Source: Arion vulgaris (lineage: Eukaryota > Mollusca > Gastropoda > Stylommatophora > Arionidae). Taken from it: a stretch of DNA of 64,000 bases. The stretch covers positions 26,890,176-26,954,175 of the forward strand of contig CM036771.1 of the NCBI GenBank assembly GCA_020796225.1, in the 5' to 3' direction. The number at the start of each line of letters is the position of its first letter. The first letter of the stretch is position 1. Shown here one piece after another: positions 39,175 to 50,699 of this stretch. The notes beneath the pieces are model-generated. The model saw only the letters and a program-made list of their open reading frames with translations. It made no database searches and was not told the DNA's origin. Both the position numbers and the translations under genes were made by a program.

Positions 39175-39240
39175 CTCTAGAGTCTTGTGTGGATATATTT
39201 CGATAACCACTGCTCTAGAGTCTTGTGTGGATATATTTTC
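39175..39240. repeat. Tandem copy of the SPIN right end plus flank
   Basis: The last 11 bases of SPIN with CTCTAGAG and TCTTGTGTGGATATATTT are repeated once more, as GATAACCACTGCTCTAGAG. Confidence 0.85.
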
Positions 39241-39624
39241 TAGGATACACATACTTTCATGAAAATAAAAGAGATGTCATGCTGACATAGAAATTGAATG
39301 AAATAAAATTGGGAATATCCTTTTCAGGATTTAGCCATCAAACCACAGTAAACGAGTTGACGATTTTCTAGGCACTACTTATACTTTCAGTAGTTTGTCA
39401 TTGCTTTCCGAATGGTGATGTCTAATTTTAACGCTCGTAAAATCCTACGGAACCAATTTGCTTCCAAACTGCCAACCGCAGAGTTTTAACCATGTAAACC
39501 TTTTCTTAGGAAACACACTAAAGCCTCTCCAGGACTAAGATTTCTATAATGATGTCCTACGCAGTTGAGGAAGATGTGATCCATAGACTAGAAGACAACA
39601 GAGATGCCTGCAAGGATGGATTAC
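39241..39624. other. Unassigned
   Basis: No feature supported. Confidence 0.35.
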
Positions 39625-39978
39625 ACTTGTGTTATGTTATGTTATGCGATCGACGTCACGGCACACTGGGCATTCCCATGCATGCTCTGTCCTCCGCTGC
39701 AGCAGCCATGCTAAAGTCCATTTGCTCACCGTACCCATGAGAAGTTGATTACTATATCTTCTCTCTCTATCACGAAGATGACACTGTCTGGCATGTCCAC
39801 ACTTAACGCCTAATTCTCGAACTCGTTCCAGTGTCTGAGACGTGCCCATGTCACATAATTGAGAGCGTACCGCATTGATGATATCGGCTCTGTCCATACT
39901 TCTGCCCGTTTGAGTCGGGGCATTGTTAGCAAGAAAGTCTGCACGCTCGTTACCCTACACTCCAGCATGTCCAGGTGT
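39625..39978 (-). mobile_element. I2 family retrotransposon, short 3' copy
   Basis: Nearly identical to the 3' end of the element at 12851-14863: TLERVRELGVKCGHARQC, GTVSKWTLAWLLQRRTEHAW, ECPVCRDVDRIT, then a CATAA-type tail. Only the last ~350 bp were copied. A possible 10-bp imperfect duplication (ACACTTGTGT / ACACATGTGT) flanks it. Confidence 0.82.
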
Positions 39979-41028
39979 GTACAGCACACATGTGTGTAAC
40001 TAGTGAGCTACTGTGGATGTTAGCATACATATATACCATTTGATATCTGCTGAAATAGACCCAGCGCTTACGGGTTACCCGTAGTGCAGTTATGAAATCT
40101 GTTAACCAATTAAATGACTGATAGATTTGTCATTTGTGTTATCGAATTATATTTTTCTGCAAATGCAGATATTAAGCGACAGAAATTGTAACTGTATTAT
40201 GATTAAGTCTGCAATCCATGTTTAAAAACCATTAAATACTTAGATTGATAATATGTGGGATTTGACATATAAATAAGAAGAATTATCTTCCACCATATCT
40301 CATATTTGTAACTGAAATCACCACCTACTATATTTATCTATATTTATAGAGTAGGTCGTGCTGAAATCGTCAAAATAAGCAGTGTATGTTTACATCTTCC
40401 AGTAAGATTTCAAAAATTATACTTCGAAAATTAATAATATGTAGGTCGAAATTCTAAATTTTGCTCAGTTTTTGAAAATCTATGAGTAACATTTAGAATT
40501 TCAAAACTTCATATTGCTTCATTAGTATTTGCATCTTCAATAATAAGATTGTTAATAACATACACGAAGCAAAGATGTCACCATGCATTTCATTGTACTG
40601 GCTTCCTATATGGTTCGTCCTTCTCCTAAACGGTACATTATATGCTGATAGTAGACCCTATTGCACAGAACATGAATTCCGTAGCTACAGTAACAATTCT
40701 AGAAATCTTAATAAAAAAAAACACTTGTGAGCCATACAAAGTAGTCCATAGTCCATAGATCTACCTACAGCACGGAAAGCAAATGGCTTGATTGCTTCCC
40801 CAAAAAAGTCACCACCCTCGCCCCCAAAAAATCTTGTATGGCTTATTTGATCTTGTAACCAAAGTGCATGCTATATATGTTTCTGTACTGTGTATAACGT
40901 TCATTTTTACAAGTTTTGTAATAGTTCTAAAAATACACTTTTATGTCTTACCGATCTTGAGAGTGTTTATTTTGCTACAATCAGACGAATTTCTGTAGTC
41001 CAGTGTTATCTTAACTATATGGTTATAT
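39979..41028. other. Unassigned AT-rich stretch
   Basis: No gene, terminus or array recognised. Confidence 0.4.
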
Positions 41029-42090
41029 TTCCAACATACAATAACAACATACCATCTCCAACATACAATAACAACAAACCATCTCCAACATACAATAACA
41101 ACAAACCATCTACAACATACAATAACAACAAATCATCTCCAACATATAATAACAACAAATCATCTCCAACATATAATAACAACAAATCATCTCCAACATA
41201 TAATAACAACAAACCATCTCCAACATACAATAACAACAAATCATCTCCAACATATTATAACAACAAATCATCTCCAACATATAATAACAACAAATCATCT
41301 CCAACATATAATAACAACAAATCATCTCCAACATATAATAACAACATACCATCTCCAACATACAATAACAACAAATCATCTACAACATACAATAACAACA
41401 AATCATCTCCACCATATAATAACAACAAATCATCTACAACATACAATAACAACAAATCATCTCCAACATATAATAACAACAAATCATCTACAACATATAA
41501 TAACAACAAACCATCTCCAACATACAATAGCAACAAATCATCTCCAACATATAATAACAACAAACCATCTCCAACATATAATAACAACAAATCATCTACA
41601 ACATACAATAGCAACAAATCATCTCCAACATATAATAACAACAAACCATCTCCAACATACAATAACAACAAATCATCTCCAACATATAATAACAACAAAT
41701 CATCTACAACATATAATAACAACAAACCATCTCCAACATATAATAACAACAAATCATCTCCAACATATAATAACAACAAATCATCTACAACATATAATAA
41801 CAACAAACCATCTCCAACATATAATAACAACAAATCATCTACAACATACAATAGCAACAAATCATCTCCAACATATAATAACAACAAACCATCTCCAACA
41901 TACAATAACAACAAATCATCTCCAACATATAATAACAACAAATCATCTCCAACATATAATAACAACAAACCATCTCCAACATATAATAACAACAAATCAT
42001 CTACAACATACAATAGCAACAAATCATCTCCAACATATAATAACAACAAACCATCTCCAACATACAATAACAACAGACCATCTCTAGCAA
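41029..42090. repeat. Minisatellite, 27-bp unit, about 39 copies
   Basis: CCAACATACAATAACAACAA plus 7 bases, repeated for just over 1 kb. Because 27 is divisible by three, all frames stay open. On the plus strand it reads SPTYNNNKS repeats for about 350 residues. It runs without break into the I3 retrotransposon fragment, so it is not evidence of a host Asn-rich protein. Confidence 0.95.
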
Positions 42091-42460
42091 ACAATAACAA
42101 CACAGATAGTGATAGACTGACTGGTATCGATACTATATCAGAGGGATCTGCAATGGACCCAAATGACATACTTAAAGAATTGAGAGAATCTTTCCGAACT
42201 GACGAATGTTAGGTGCGTTAATCCCATTCGTTGATCAGATTTAGAGGGATGGGTGTCGACTTTGATAAAGCGTAAAAAGAACGACATACCAAATATGAAA
42301 CAAAAATTGATTAATCAACATCGAACTAGCGTGTTTGGGCCGCTGGATGTTGTTGGATTTGTCTATAAGGGAATCGGAGCACCTATGGACATGTCCGGAG
42401 TCCTACGATGTTAGTCCTCATATAACTGATAACTGATAACTGATAACTGATAACTGATGT
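42091..42460 (+). pseudogene. I3 family RNase H end and 3' terminus
   Basis: Reads DRLTGIDTISEGSAMDPND, ILKELRESFRT, then a KERHTKYET-like block, LINQHRT and GAPMDMSGVL. It ends in a TAACTGA-repeat tail (42428-42455). Compare 3774-4045 and the minus strand at 17260-17830. Confidence 0.75.
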
Positions 42461-42689
42461 TAAAGGCATGATAGCCAAGTGTGGTATGTTCTAGTTAGCC
42501 CAGGCAGAGAACAATTTGACAGCTCACAAATGTGGAGAACCTACATACAAGAATAGATCCCCACAGATAAACAATGCATAAACAATGTTATCATTATTCT
42601 AAAAGGGAATGTGAATGTATATATAAAGGTTATATGAAAGCTGAACTTGCAACAAACTGCTGATAACAGATAACGCAAATGATTATAGC

Positions 42690-42905
42690 GTTGTTGCTCA
42701 TCGTTGGGTTTGTCGGGCTGGAGGCTTGGTGGGTCTTTGAAAGATCGGAAAGGAGAATACAGAATAACTACTTCCAGTATGAAGATCGTGGTTGAGGCCG
42801 TTACTATATCCTTCATGTGGCTCTTTGGACTCTATTTACTGGGGCGATGGTTGACCAGTAGTCATACGCCTGTCATAGTCTATCATAGCCCCCAGGTGGT
42901 AGCGG
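42690..42905 (+). pseudogene. RNase H domain scrap
   Basis: GEYRITTSSMKIVVEAVT matches the SGAYRTTTSSMRMEVEAVT block of the I1/I3 RNase H. It is short and frameshifted. Confidence 0.6.
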
Positions 42906-43390
42906 AGGAATGGACAGTTAGCCAGATAGTTAGTGTAATATGTAATTAGATATTTAATAGTTGAGACTATGTGTTGCACTCTCTAAGCAGAGGCGCAACA
43001 CATAACAACGAGACATTTGACGTAATAAAAACTACATAGTTGTGTAGTAACAGTTAGTTAGAAAAGTTTGTAAACAAGATTCCTAGATCTACACTTGACA
43101 TGGACAGACGTGTTTGAGAAGCCTCTGTCAAAGCATAAATAAACATGTATATGACAATATCAAATGGAGTTCAGTGTTGTTGCTGTGTCCACTGAGTTGT
43201 GTAATCATCATGTAACACCTCAGTCTGAATACTGTCATCAATCAAAGTACCATCATCAAAAATATCTTGAAGGGGTAAGAAGATGGAATAGAACCTTCAC
43301 CCGAATATCACTAACAAAGGCCCCTTCAACACGCCTGCTACCGTTAAGCAGTCAATGTAAAGATATTATTGAACAAAATGCTTATAAAAT
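42906..43390. other. Unassigned
   Basis: Contains a 77-codon open frame at 43164 that resembles nothing I know, and an AATAAA at about 43138. A solo LTR is possible but no terminus pair was found. Confidence 0.3.
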
Positions 43391-43394
43391 AATT

Positions 43395-43560
43395 TAAGAA
43401 AGTATTACGTGAAAAATCATCACCAGAGAAGGCTCAACGATGGGCCTAGTAAACATTAAAGACCTAAAACAGATAGCAACGAACCGCGAGACATGGAGAA
43501 CTATGACCTCTGCCCTATGCACCCACAGGCCGAGAGGAAAGACTAACTAACGTGAAAAAT
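43395..43560 (+). pseudogene. RTE R4 3' end fragment
   Basis: LVNIKDLKQIATNRETWRTM, then TSALC, then a GACTAACTAACG tail, matching the R4 copy at 22430-22573. Confidence 0.65.
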
Positions 43561-43599
43561 AACACAATTGTGAAAGATAATTGAAAGCGTTAGCTTGAA

Positions 43600-43960
43600 A
43601 ATAGTTTGATTGATTGATCGTTTGATCATCATTGCACGCCAGTGAGTAACCATGTGTGCTCCGATCTCTTTCTTACACATGAAGATCTCAGCTGCAGTGC
43701 AAAACTCCGTAGCACGGGCGAGGGCCCCCGATATAATTTAGAAGATAGTGAAGATATTTTGTAGCAATTTAATTTTAATCTTTATCTAATTGATTTTTCT
43801 GGCGCGCTTTCCGACCAACTATTCGCGATTTTGCAAATCCAAGGTTTTTAAGTGCTCAAATTAAACATATCAGTGAACCAGTTACCTTGGCATGAACCGC
43901 TTACCGTTGGCATGAGAGACGAGCACCTAAAATCTAAGCTAAAGAGAACCTTCAAATTGA
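43600..43960 (-). repeat. Diverged copy of the 35930-36425 SINE candidate
   Basis: Shares CAGTGAGTAACCATG, GAAGATCTCAGCT and GGCATGAGAG with that copy in the same orientation and order. Confidence 0.6.
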
Positions 43961-43994
43961 AATGAAAATAGTATGAGGTGCTACATGCATACTT

Positions 43995-45290
43995 CTTCTT
44001 CTTCTTCACCCTTCGCCCCTAGAGAAGCATAGGTCCGCAACCAAGGCCTTCCAAGCCCGCCTATCCAAGGCCATCCTTTCCAGATCTCGCCACTCTCCCC
44101 GTCCTCTTGCATTCCATCTCTAACTCCCGTCTCCAGGTGTTTCTGGGTCTTCCTTACTTCTATTGCCCTGGGGGTTCCATCGGAGAGCCTGTCTCACGAT
44201 GCTGTCAAGGGTTTCCTCAGTGTGTGTCCTATCCATCTCCACCTTCTGCTCATTATCTCTTGTTCCACCTGCCGTTGTCCTGCCCTATCCCACAGTTATC
44301 TGTTTGTGGTCCTGTCGTATCATCTCAGATGGAGTATCCTGCGTAGGCATCTATTGATGAATGTCTGCAACTTTTGGTGTTCACCTTAGTTGTTCTCCAT
44401 GTCTCTGCTCCATACAGAAGGACAGACTTGACATTTGAGTTAAATATCATTATCTTAGTTTTATTCCTAATCATTCTTGAACTCCATATGTTCTTCAGAA
44501 TGGCAAATGCTGATCTTGCCTTTTGTATTCTAACCTTAACATCCTCATCTGTGCCACTTTGAATGTTGACGACACTTCCCAGATATGTAAATGTGTCCAC
44601 CTTTTTAGTGGTGATCCTCTCAATAAGATTGGGTCTCTGGAACCAGCATTTAATCTCATGATCTTTGTTTTATCCCCATGAATAGTCAGGCCTAGTTGCT
44701 GTGAGACTGTTTCTAGTTTTGTTATTTTCTCTTGCATCTGCTGATGGTTGTGAGAGAGGAGTGCTAGATCATCTGCAAAATCCAGATCCTTCAATTGACT
44801 CATCATGGTCCATTGTATTCCATTTCTTCCCTGGCAGTTGTTGATCTCATTATCCAGTCAATAGCCAGCAGGAAAGGAAGGGCGATAAAAGGCAGCCCTG
44901 TCGCACACCAGTCTTTATTTCAAAGGCCTCTGTCAGTTTTCCTTCATGCAGTACTCTAGCCGTTGTCTCCTCATACATTTTCTTTATTAAATTGGTTAGC
45001 TTCTGGGGACGCCATAGTGTCGTAGAAGTTTCCAGAGTGTTTCCTTCTCTAGGCTATCGAATGCCTTTTCATAGTCCACAAAGTTTATGTAGAAGGATGA
45101 GTTCCACTCGATGCTCTGCTCCACTATGATACGTAGCGTCGATATTTGATCTGTGCACGATCTGTTTTGCCTAAATCCTGCTTGTTCATCCCTTAGTACT
45201 GCATCTGTAGTTTCATTGAGTCTCTCTAGGATGATTCGACTTAGTATTTTGCCTGGTACAGACAGGAGCATTATTCCTCTATAGTTCGAG
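43995..45290 (-). pseudogene. RTE-type retrotransposon (family R6), RT domain to 3' end
   Basis: Minus strand in order: SNYRGIMLLSVPGKILSRII, EQAGFRQNRSCTDQIS and NFVDYEKAFDS (45290-45000). Then LDFADDLALLSHN (catalytic box with Phe, about 44780), DTFTYLGSVVN, SNVKSVLLYGAETW, a WIGHTLRKP-like block and a GAA-repeat tail (43992-44009). Frame changes separate the blocks. An 11-bp near-duplication CATGCATACTT / CATGTATACTT flanks it (43984-43994, 45291-45301). Confidence 0.85.
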
Positions 45291-45301
45291 CATGTATACT
45301 T

Positions 45302-45647
45302 AACAAGTAAAAATGAACACTTTCTCAAACCATGAGATATATTAGGAATTGTGTGTTTTATTTGTTATGTTGTGTATTATAGTCTCTTCAAGCCGAGACA
45401 CGCCCTTTCAATCTAAGGACTAACTTTTTATTGGTTATATCAGACAACAAATAAACAGAAACAATAAGAATGAACGCATCTCAGAGAATCCAATAGTTAA
45501 TATACCCAAGTTAGTAATATTGGGGCCTAAAGACACAGGAATGCTACATTAGGTCCGTATTATTTCCTGACATCGAACATGCATACATAAACCTCTCTAT
45601 TAAAATATTGTAATACCCGTATATTAAGAAAATTTAACTTACATGCA
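45302..45647. other. Unassigned
   Basis: No feature supported. Confidence 0.35.
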
Positions 45648-45655
45648 CTATTAAA

Positions 45656-46248
45656 CAGTGGCGGCTCTTGATCATTTTTGTTGGTGGGACTAGACATACA
45701 TTTTCGGGAAAATGAGGGTTTTGGGTTAGGTTGTATGTTACTATTTACATTGTCGTACACATATGTATATTGATGGAACGGCGATTATCTTAAATATTCT
45801 ATAATGGTTAGTTAATTATTTTCTATTAGTTTTATATGTCATTCGATATTTACGCACCTGACTAATTTTAGCGCAATAACACAGTTTAACGGTTCACTGT
45901 TTTGGCTGAGCTAAAATTTATCCACGGAATGAATGAAAATCACATATTTGACTGTGCTAAATAACCAGCCAAGAAATAGGTCAGAGGACTTTATGTTAAC
46001 ATAGATCTAACTAGACCACATTTCTAAAGGCCTAACAAAAAGAGCTATAGAAATGCGTGAAATATACTATTTAGGGAGAAAAGACTGAATTTCAGACAGT
46101 ATATGATGTGTTACCGCTGTATATCAACTTTCAAAGCTAAAATGTATCACCTTAAAAGTAAAAATAATTCATAAAATAATAAATACACGTTACACATTAT
46201 TTTTTGTGGTGCCCAGCCCCACTGGCCCTTAATGTCGAGCCACCACTG
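45656..46248. mobile_element. hAT MITE
   Basis: Termini CAGTGGCGGCTC and GAGCCACCACTG with 8-bp flanks CTATTAAA / CTATTAAT (45648-45655, 46249-46256; 7 of 8 match). 593 bp, non-coding, AT-rich centre. Confidence 0.8.
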
Positions 46249-46256
46249 CTATTAAT

Positions 46257-46719
46257 ACTTCTTGTAAATATAGTTTTAAGAATGCATAGCATTAACAGAT
46301 CAAGTAATGTAATTGTTAATTTACTGTTTCAGAATACAATTGCAGATGTTACTTCCCTTGTGTGTACAGTTAAAGCATGCACAGTTACAATTTACCCAGA
46401 CTACCTTCGTTTAGTTCGATTTCATTTTCAGACACATTGTTATTATTATATTCCTACCTAGTTTCAGCTTCAATTTATAATATCTTCATTGCACTTCGGA
46501 CATCTTAATAGGTGCTACGATCGCATTCGCAATATCACTAACAGTCTAACGTCTAACCCTACAAGTTCAAAGTTGATTGATGGGCCTACACATACGTCTC
46601 TTTTGCTGCTCTTTTATGCAACTTCAATCTTTAATCCAAGTTCTTGCAATCTAGCTGTTGATATGGATTGGTTTAGATGAAAGTCCTTTTTTGCGGTCAC
46701 ACTCTGTGGGGGAGTTCAG
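46257..46719. other. Unassigned
   Basis: No gene or terminus recognised. Confidence 0.35.
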
Positions 46720-47104
46720 AAAATAGGATCTATACAATAACTGACAAATCGATATGGTGGCAGAGCCAACCAGCCTCTTTCATTGCCATCTACACCCATG
46801 TGTACCGGAGCAAGGATGAAAGTGAATTATGTCAATTGTTGACTCTTGAGGTATTCAGTCCATTGTGTGCGTACCGAACCAGCCTTCACCTTCCGAATCA
46901 TACCCAATGAATCAATCAGAATACCCGCATGAGTGTAGGTCTGTGGCTTAAGCCAGAGTAATGTCTCCGTACATACATTGTCATGCTACTTGCTGTCATA
47001 CTAAATGCTCCACTGGTTTCCTTGACCTTTCTGCTGTAGGAATTTCCAGAGAAGGCTCTAGTGGACTTTTCGTCGTCAACTAGCGATCCATTAGTGTAGA
47101 TCAC
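46720..47104 (-). pseudogene. RNase H domain fragment with YTNGS in place of YTDGS
   Basis: Minus strand: MIYTNGSLVDDEKSTRAFSG, then SGAFSMTASSMTM, and further left TFILAPVHMGVDGNERG. These are RNase H blocks of a non-LTR element. The first catalytic Asp is Asn here, and also in the copy at 48700. Confidence 0.7.
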
Positions 47105-47303
47105 AACGTCACCATCACTACAATTTTCATTAATGATTCACCGCCACGGGATTTCTATCACTGCACGCTTCATCGAATTTGATGATTAGTCGAGATGGTG
47201 TTATCGAATATTGATGACACCAGTAAAATGCATGGTGGGTCTTTGATTTACTTCTTCGATTTAGTTCTATTTCATTCCCAGACAGGGGGCATTACACATA
47301 AAC
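47063..47303. repeat. Left copy of a 241-bp direct repeat
   Basis: About eight differences from 48685-48925. It includes the YTNGS-coding end of an RNase H fragment and ends right where the tail of the GC-rich unit begins. Confidence 0.95.
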
Positions 47304-48684
47304 TTTTCTTCTTCTTCTTCTTCAGCGATCTCTGGTCATGCGCTTAATTTAATGTGGACCACAAACTGGGCAGTCAGCTTCAGGTCTGTCAGACTTCCCC
47401 AAAGCCCAGCTTTCAGGTCGACAGGGTGTGGCCACATGTTGCTTCCAGCTCACACAGGAGAGGACAGTCTTGCAGGATATGCTCTGGTGCCCGCTCCGCC
47501 CGCAGAGAGCCGCCGGACTCACTCCCAGTCCACATAAGCGTCTGCCGAGTCTGCAGTGTCCTGTGCGCAGTCGAAATACAACGACCTGGTCTGTTTCGCC
47601 TAGGTCCCCGAGGGAGTCCCCTTCATAATCACATCCGGCGTGTGTCCTCCAGTCCACTGTAGACCTTCTCTGCATGAGGGTTTTAACCTCCCGAAAAGAC
47701 AAGGGTTGGCAAATTTGCTCCCTGGCACTGCCCTCCTTAGCTAAGACATCGGCACTCCCATTGCCCGCAATGCCACAGCGAGATGGAATCCACCGCAAGT
47801 GAACCTCTGCCTTTTCTGAAAGCTGAGCAAGTTCTCTTTTAGGTTTTGTACTGTGCCGTCAGCAGACCTAGCCTCCAGGGCCTGTACAACTGACAGTGAG
47901 TCTGTGAGAAATACCATCTTGCCTGCAGGTGCTCGCAGCCCACTCATGCGCCGTGCCGCCACCAGAAGGGCCAAGATTTCGCCTGCAATTGGAACACACT
48001 CCCAGCAGGGGCCGCCAGAGACACAGCAGCAGCATTGGGTGCCCAATGTCACCCCGCCCCACCATCCACGGTCGCCCACCGCCGATCCATCCGCGTAATT
48101 CCATCCAGCCATCCTCTGGAAACACGTGATGGAGATGCTCCACTGCAGTTGCCCTCCCCACCAGACCAGGCCCGACACCCTTGCTTAACAATTCAGGGAT
48201 GGAGGCCGAGAAGCCCAGTGCCCCTGAGTCCGGCCCCCAGCGATCAAAAAGCAACTCCTCAGGCATGGAACTATGATTCAGCAGTTCCAAGCACGACTTT
48301 CCACCTCTTTTGCCCCGTGGTCTAGACCTGCACGCCCTAGTCTGCTCCCTACCCTTGCCGCCATCCTTTCATGCAGCGGACGGCGAGGCACCCTCCGATC
48401 CCCCAGCCTGTAGAACCAACTCTCCTCCCTCCGTCCCCCAAAGGCCGGACGCCGGCTGCCCTCCATTTCCCAATTGGCGCAGATCCCATGGCTCACAAAA
48501 CAGTACGCAGACACCCGTTCTGTGTCCCCTCCAGTATCGATTCGCCTGAATGGGCCGCCGACATCCATGCCGCCGATGCACACCCCAGGGCCGGCCCAAC
48601 TGCACCAGTGCACACCCGACCAAGGACCCGACCACCAGCTCCCCAGGCAGCTCCAGCCAGCTTCCGCATCACACTTTGTTTTGC
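47304..48684 (-). mobile_element. GC-rich RNase H retrotransposon fragment
   Basis: Minus strand, 5'-truncated, ending in a GAA-repeat tail (47304-47325). RNase H pieces: WNYADGSAVGDRGWWGG, GEILALLVAARRM and MVFLTDSLSVVQAL (48178-47850). After a frame change: LRWIPSRCGIAGNGSADVLA, VVFRLRTGHCRLGRRL and a final DCPVCGP. GC content is visibly far above that of the neighbours. No RT motif was found in the 5' third. Confidence 0.75.
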
Positions 48685-48925
48685 GGAGTTTTCGTCGTGA
48701 ACTAACGATCCATTAGTGTAGATCACAACGTCACCCTCACTACAATTTTCATTAATGATTCACCGCCACGGGATTTCTATCACTGCACGCTTCATCGAAT
48801 TTGATGATTAGTCGAGATGGTGTTATCGAATATTGATGACACCAGTAAAATGCATGGTGGGCCTTTGATTTACTTCTTCGATTTAGTTCTCTTTCATTCC
48901 CAGACATGGGGCATTATACATTAAC
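48685..48925. repeat. Right copy of the 241-bp direct repeat
   Basis: See 47063-47303. Together they bracket the GC-rich unit exactly. Confidence 0.95.
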
Positions 48926-48989
48926 ATTTCGAAAGATTATGTTTTTATTTTATGAAAGATGTCTGACACTTAGCACAGTATAAAATGTG

Positions 48990-49115
48990 TTGACAATGGA
49001 CTGAATACCTCAGGGTTAACATTAACATAATTAACTTTCATCCTTGCTCCGGGACACATGGGTGTAGATGACAATGAGAGAGCGGAGAGGCTGGCTGGCT
49101 CTGCCACCATGTGTG
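48990..49115 (+). pseudogene. RNase H fragment, inverted relative to 46720-46880
   Basis: Plus strand TFILAPGHMGVDDNERAERL, then AGSAT. The fourth catalytic Asp is Glu. The DNA matches the reverse complement of about 46765-46877. Confidence 0.7.
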
Positions 49116-49589
49116 ATCGATAGCTGTTTGGGCAAACCGCATTTTATATGCTCCCAAAATTCATAAACTCCACAATTCTGGTAGGCCTATCATTTCTGCT
49201 TTCTCTTGTCCTACGGAACACATCTCCGAATTCCTTGACATTATCCTTAATCCCATAGTCACCCCACTCCCTTCATTTTTGAAAGATACGAACCACGCTT
49301 TGTCTGTTTTTCTTCCATTGAGTTGCTACCCGAGAGGACCTACCGTCTCTTTCTTCTTGATGTGTGCTCATTGTACACATCTATACCTCATTCTGACGGC
49401 CTTAAAGCTCTCTAGTTCTTTCTCAATAGGAAAACTAATCCACTTGTGTCAATCTCTGCTCTCCTTCGTCTTGAAGAACTAGTTCTCACTCTCAACTCCT
49501 TTCAGTTCAATGACCAATTCTTTGAGCAGCGAAACACGTACAAACAAAGTACTATAGTTTTACAAAATACAGAAACAGTGACGATAAAC

Positions 49590-49622
49590 AGCAACGTTTC
49601 GACCAAAAGGCCTTTATCAAGC
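49590..49622 (-). ncRNA. Hammerhead-like motif, left arm of PLE copy B
   Basis: TTGATAAAGGCC, loop TTTT, GGTCGAAACG on the minus strand. Confidence 0.45.
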
Positions 49623-49849
49623 AAACGACACAACAGAGTGACGAATTATAGAGAACACTTAGAAATGGACGATAACGGAAACATGCAAATTTATCTAATA
49701 AAAATCTGGGAATAAAACGAATAACGAAATGAGTGCAACACAAAACTAGAAGTGGAAAGAAGAGAAACAATATACAATCAAGTGAAAATATAAATTATAT
49801 ATATAAAGCAAATACACATGTAGATTACAAGGCATGAGATGAGAAAGTA

Positions 49850-50251
49850 CTAAGAAGCATAGGAATGTAATGCGTTGAGTCCAAGAGGCCGCAAGGTACC
49901 ATATAACGAAATAAAACGGTTCTCCAGAGCAAATCGACTACGATCATCAGAGGAACATGATCGGATGGCTGTGACCTTGACATCGCAAGCTCCTGAATGG
50001 CCAATATCATTGAAATGGGTAGCTACAGGGGTCACAGAGCATTGGCGTATATCGCGCAAGTGTTGGGCGAATCGGTCACTGAGTCTCCTGCCAGTTTCCC
50101 CAATATAGGCCTTGTTGCACCGCTTGCAGATAATGGCATAGATAATATTCTCACACGTGAAACTGTCTTCAATAACGAACGTGGTTTTTGGAAAAGACAC
50201 AGTGCGGTCTGTATTACATAAGCACACGTGTTGCAGCGCCGACGGCCACAC
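49850..50251 (-). pseudogene. PLE GIY-YIG endonuclease, left arm
   Basis: Minus strand: NIIYAIICKRCNKAYIGETG, RRLSDRFAQHLRDIRQ and ALENRFISLYGTLRPLG. The nuclease motifs are intact. The preceding RT linker is in another frame. Confidence 0.85.
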
Positions 50252-50699
50252 TGGATGGTGCCAAAATGACTCTGGATATTAGCTTGAGGCGACTGTGAAC
50301 CAACATATCCTTAAGACTTCTGTCCGTCTGTACGCCACCAAAGGATAGTGTTGAAAGATTGAACGTGTCTCAGGATCAGACTGAAGAGTGGAGAGATGAC
50401 GGAATAAGACTTTCTTCACAAGGGAACTATGAAGGTGGAAAGTTAAGACAAGTTTCACCCTGTCAGAATTGGAAGTTCTATGCTGGTTGGAGAGAGCCTC
50501 CTGGCGAGAAATTTGCTGAACGCGCCGCATAGCAGATGCAAGCACCTTATCCGGGTATAAGCGCTTACGAAAGAAATCAGCATCTCGTGAGCTCTAACGA
50601 GAAAATCATCGTCCTCGCTACAGAGGCGACGAAGGCGCAATAGTTGAGAGAATGGTAAAGAGTCACGACAAGCCTGGGAATGGGAAGAGGTATAAAGAA

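Noticed and set aside
40890..42212. A 440-residue Asn/Ser-rich protein (SPTYNNNKS repeats)
   Set aside because: The 27-bp unit keeps all frames open (the opposite strand too), and the frame ends in recognisable I3 RNase H residues. It is a minisatellite in a retrotransposon, not a host gene.
43164..43397. Host exon encoding a His-rich peptide
   Set aside because: No family resemblance, no convincing splice sites, and surrounded by retrotransposon scraps.
47304..48684. Bacterial or vertebrate contamination because of high GC
   Set aside because: It encodes RNase H of a non-LTR retrotransposon, has a GAA tail and is bracketed by host-like direct repeats.
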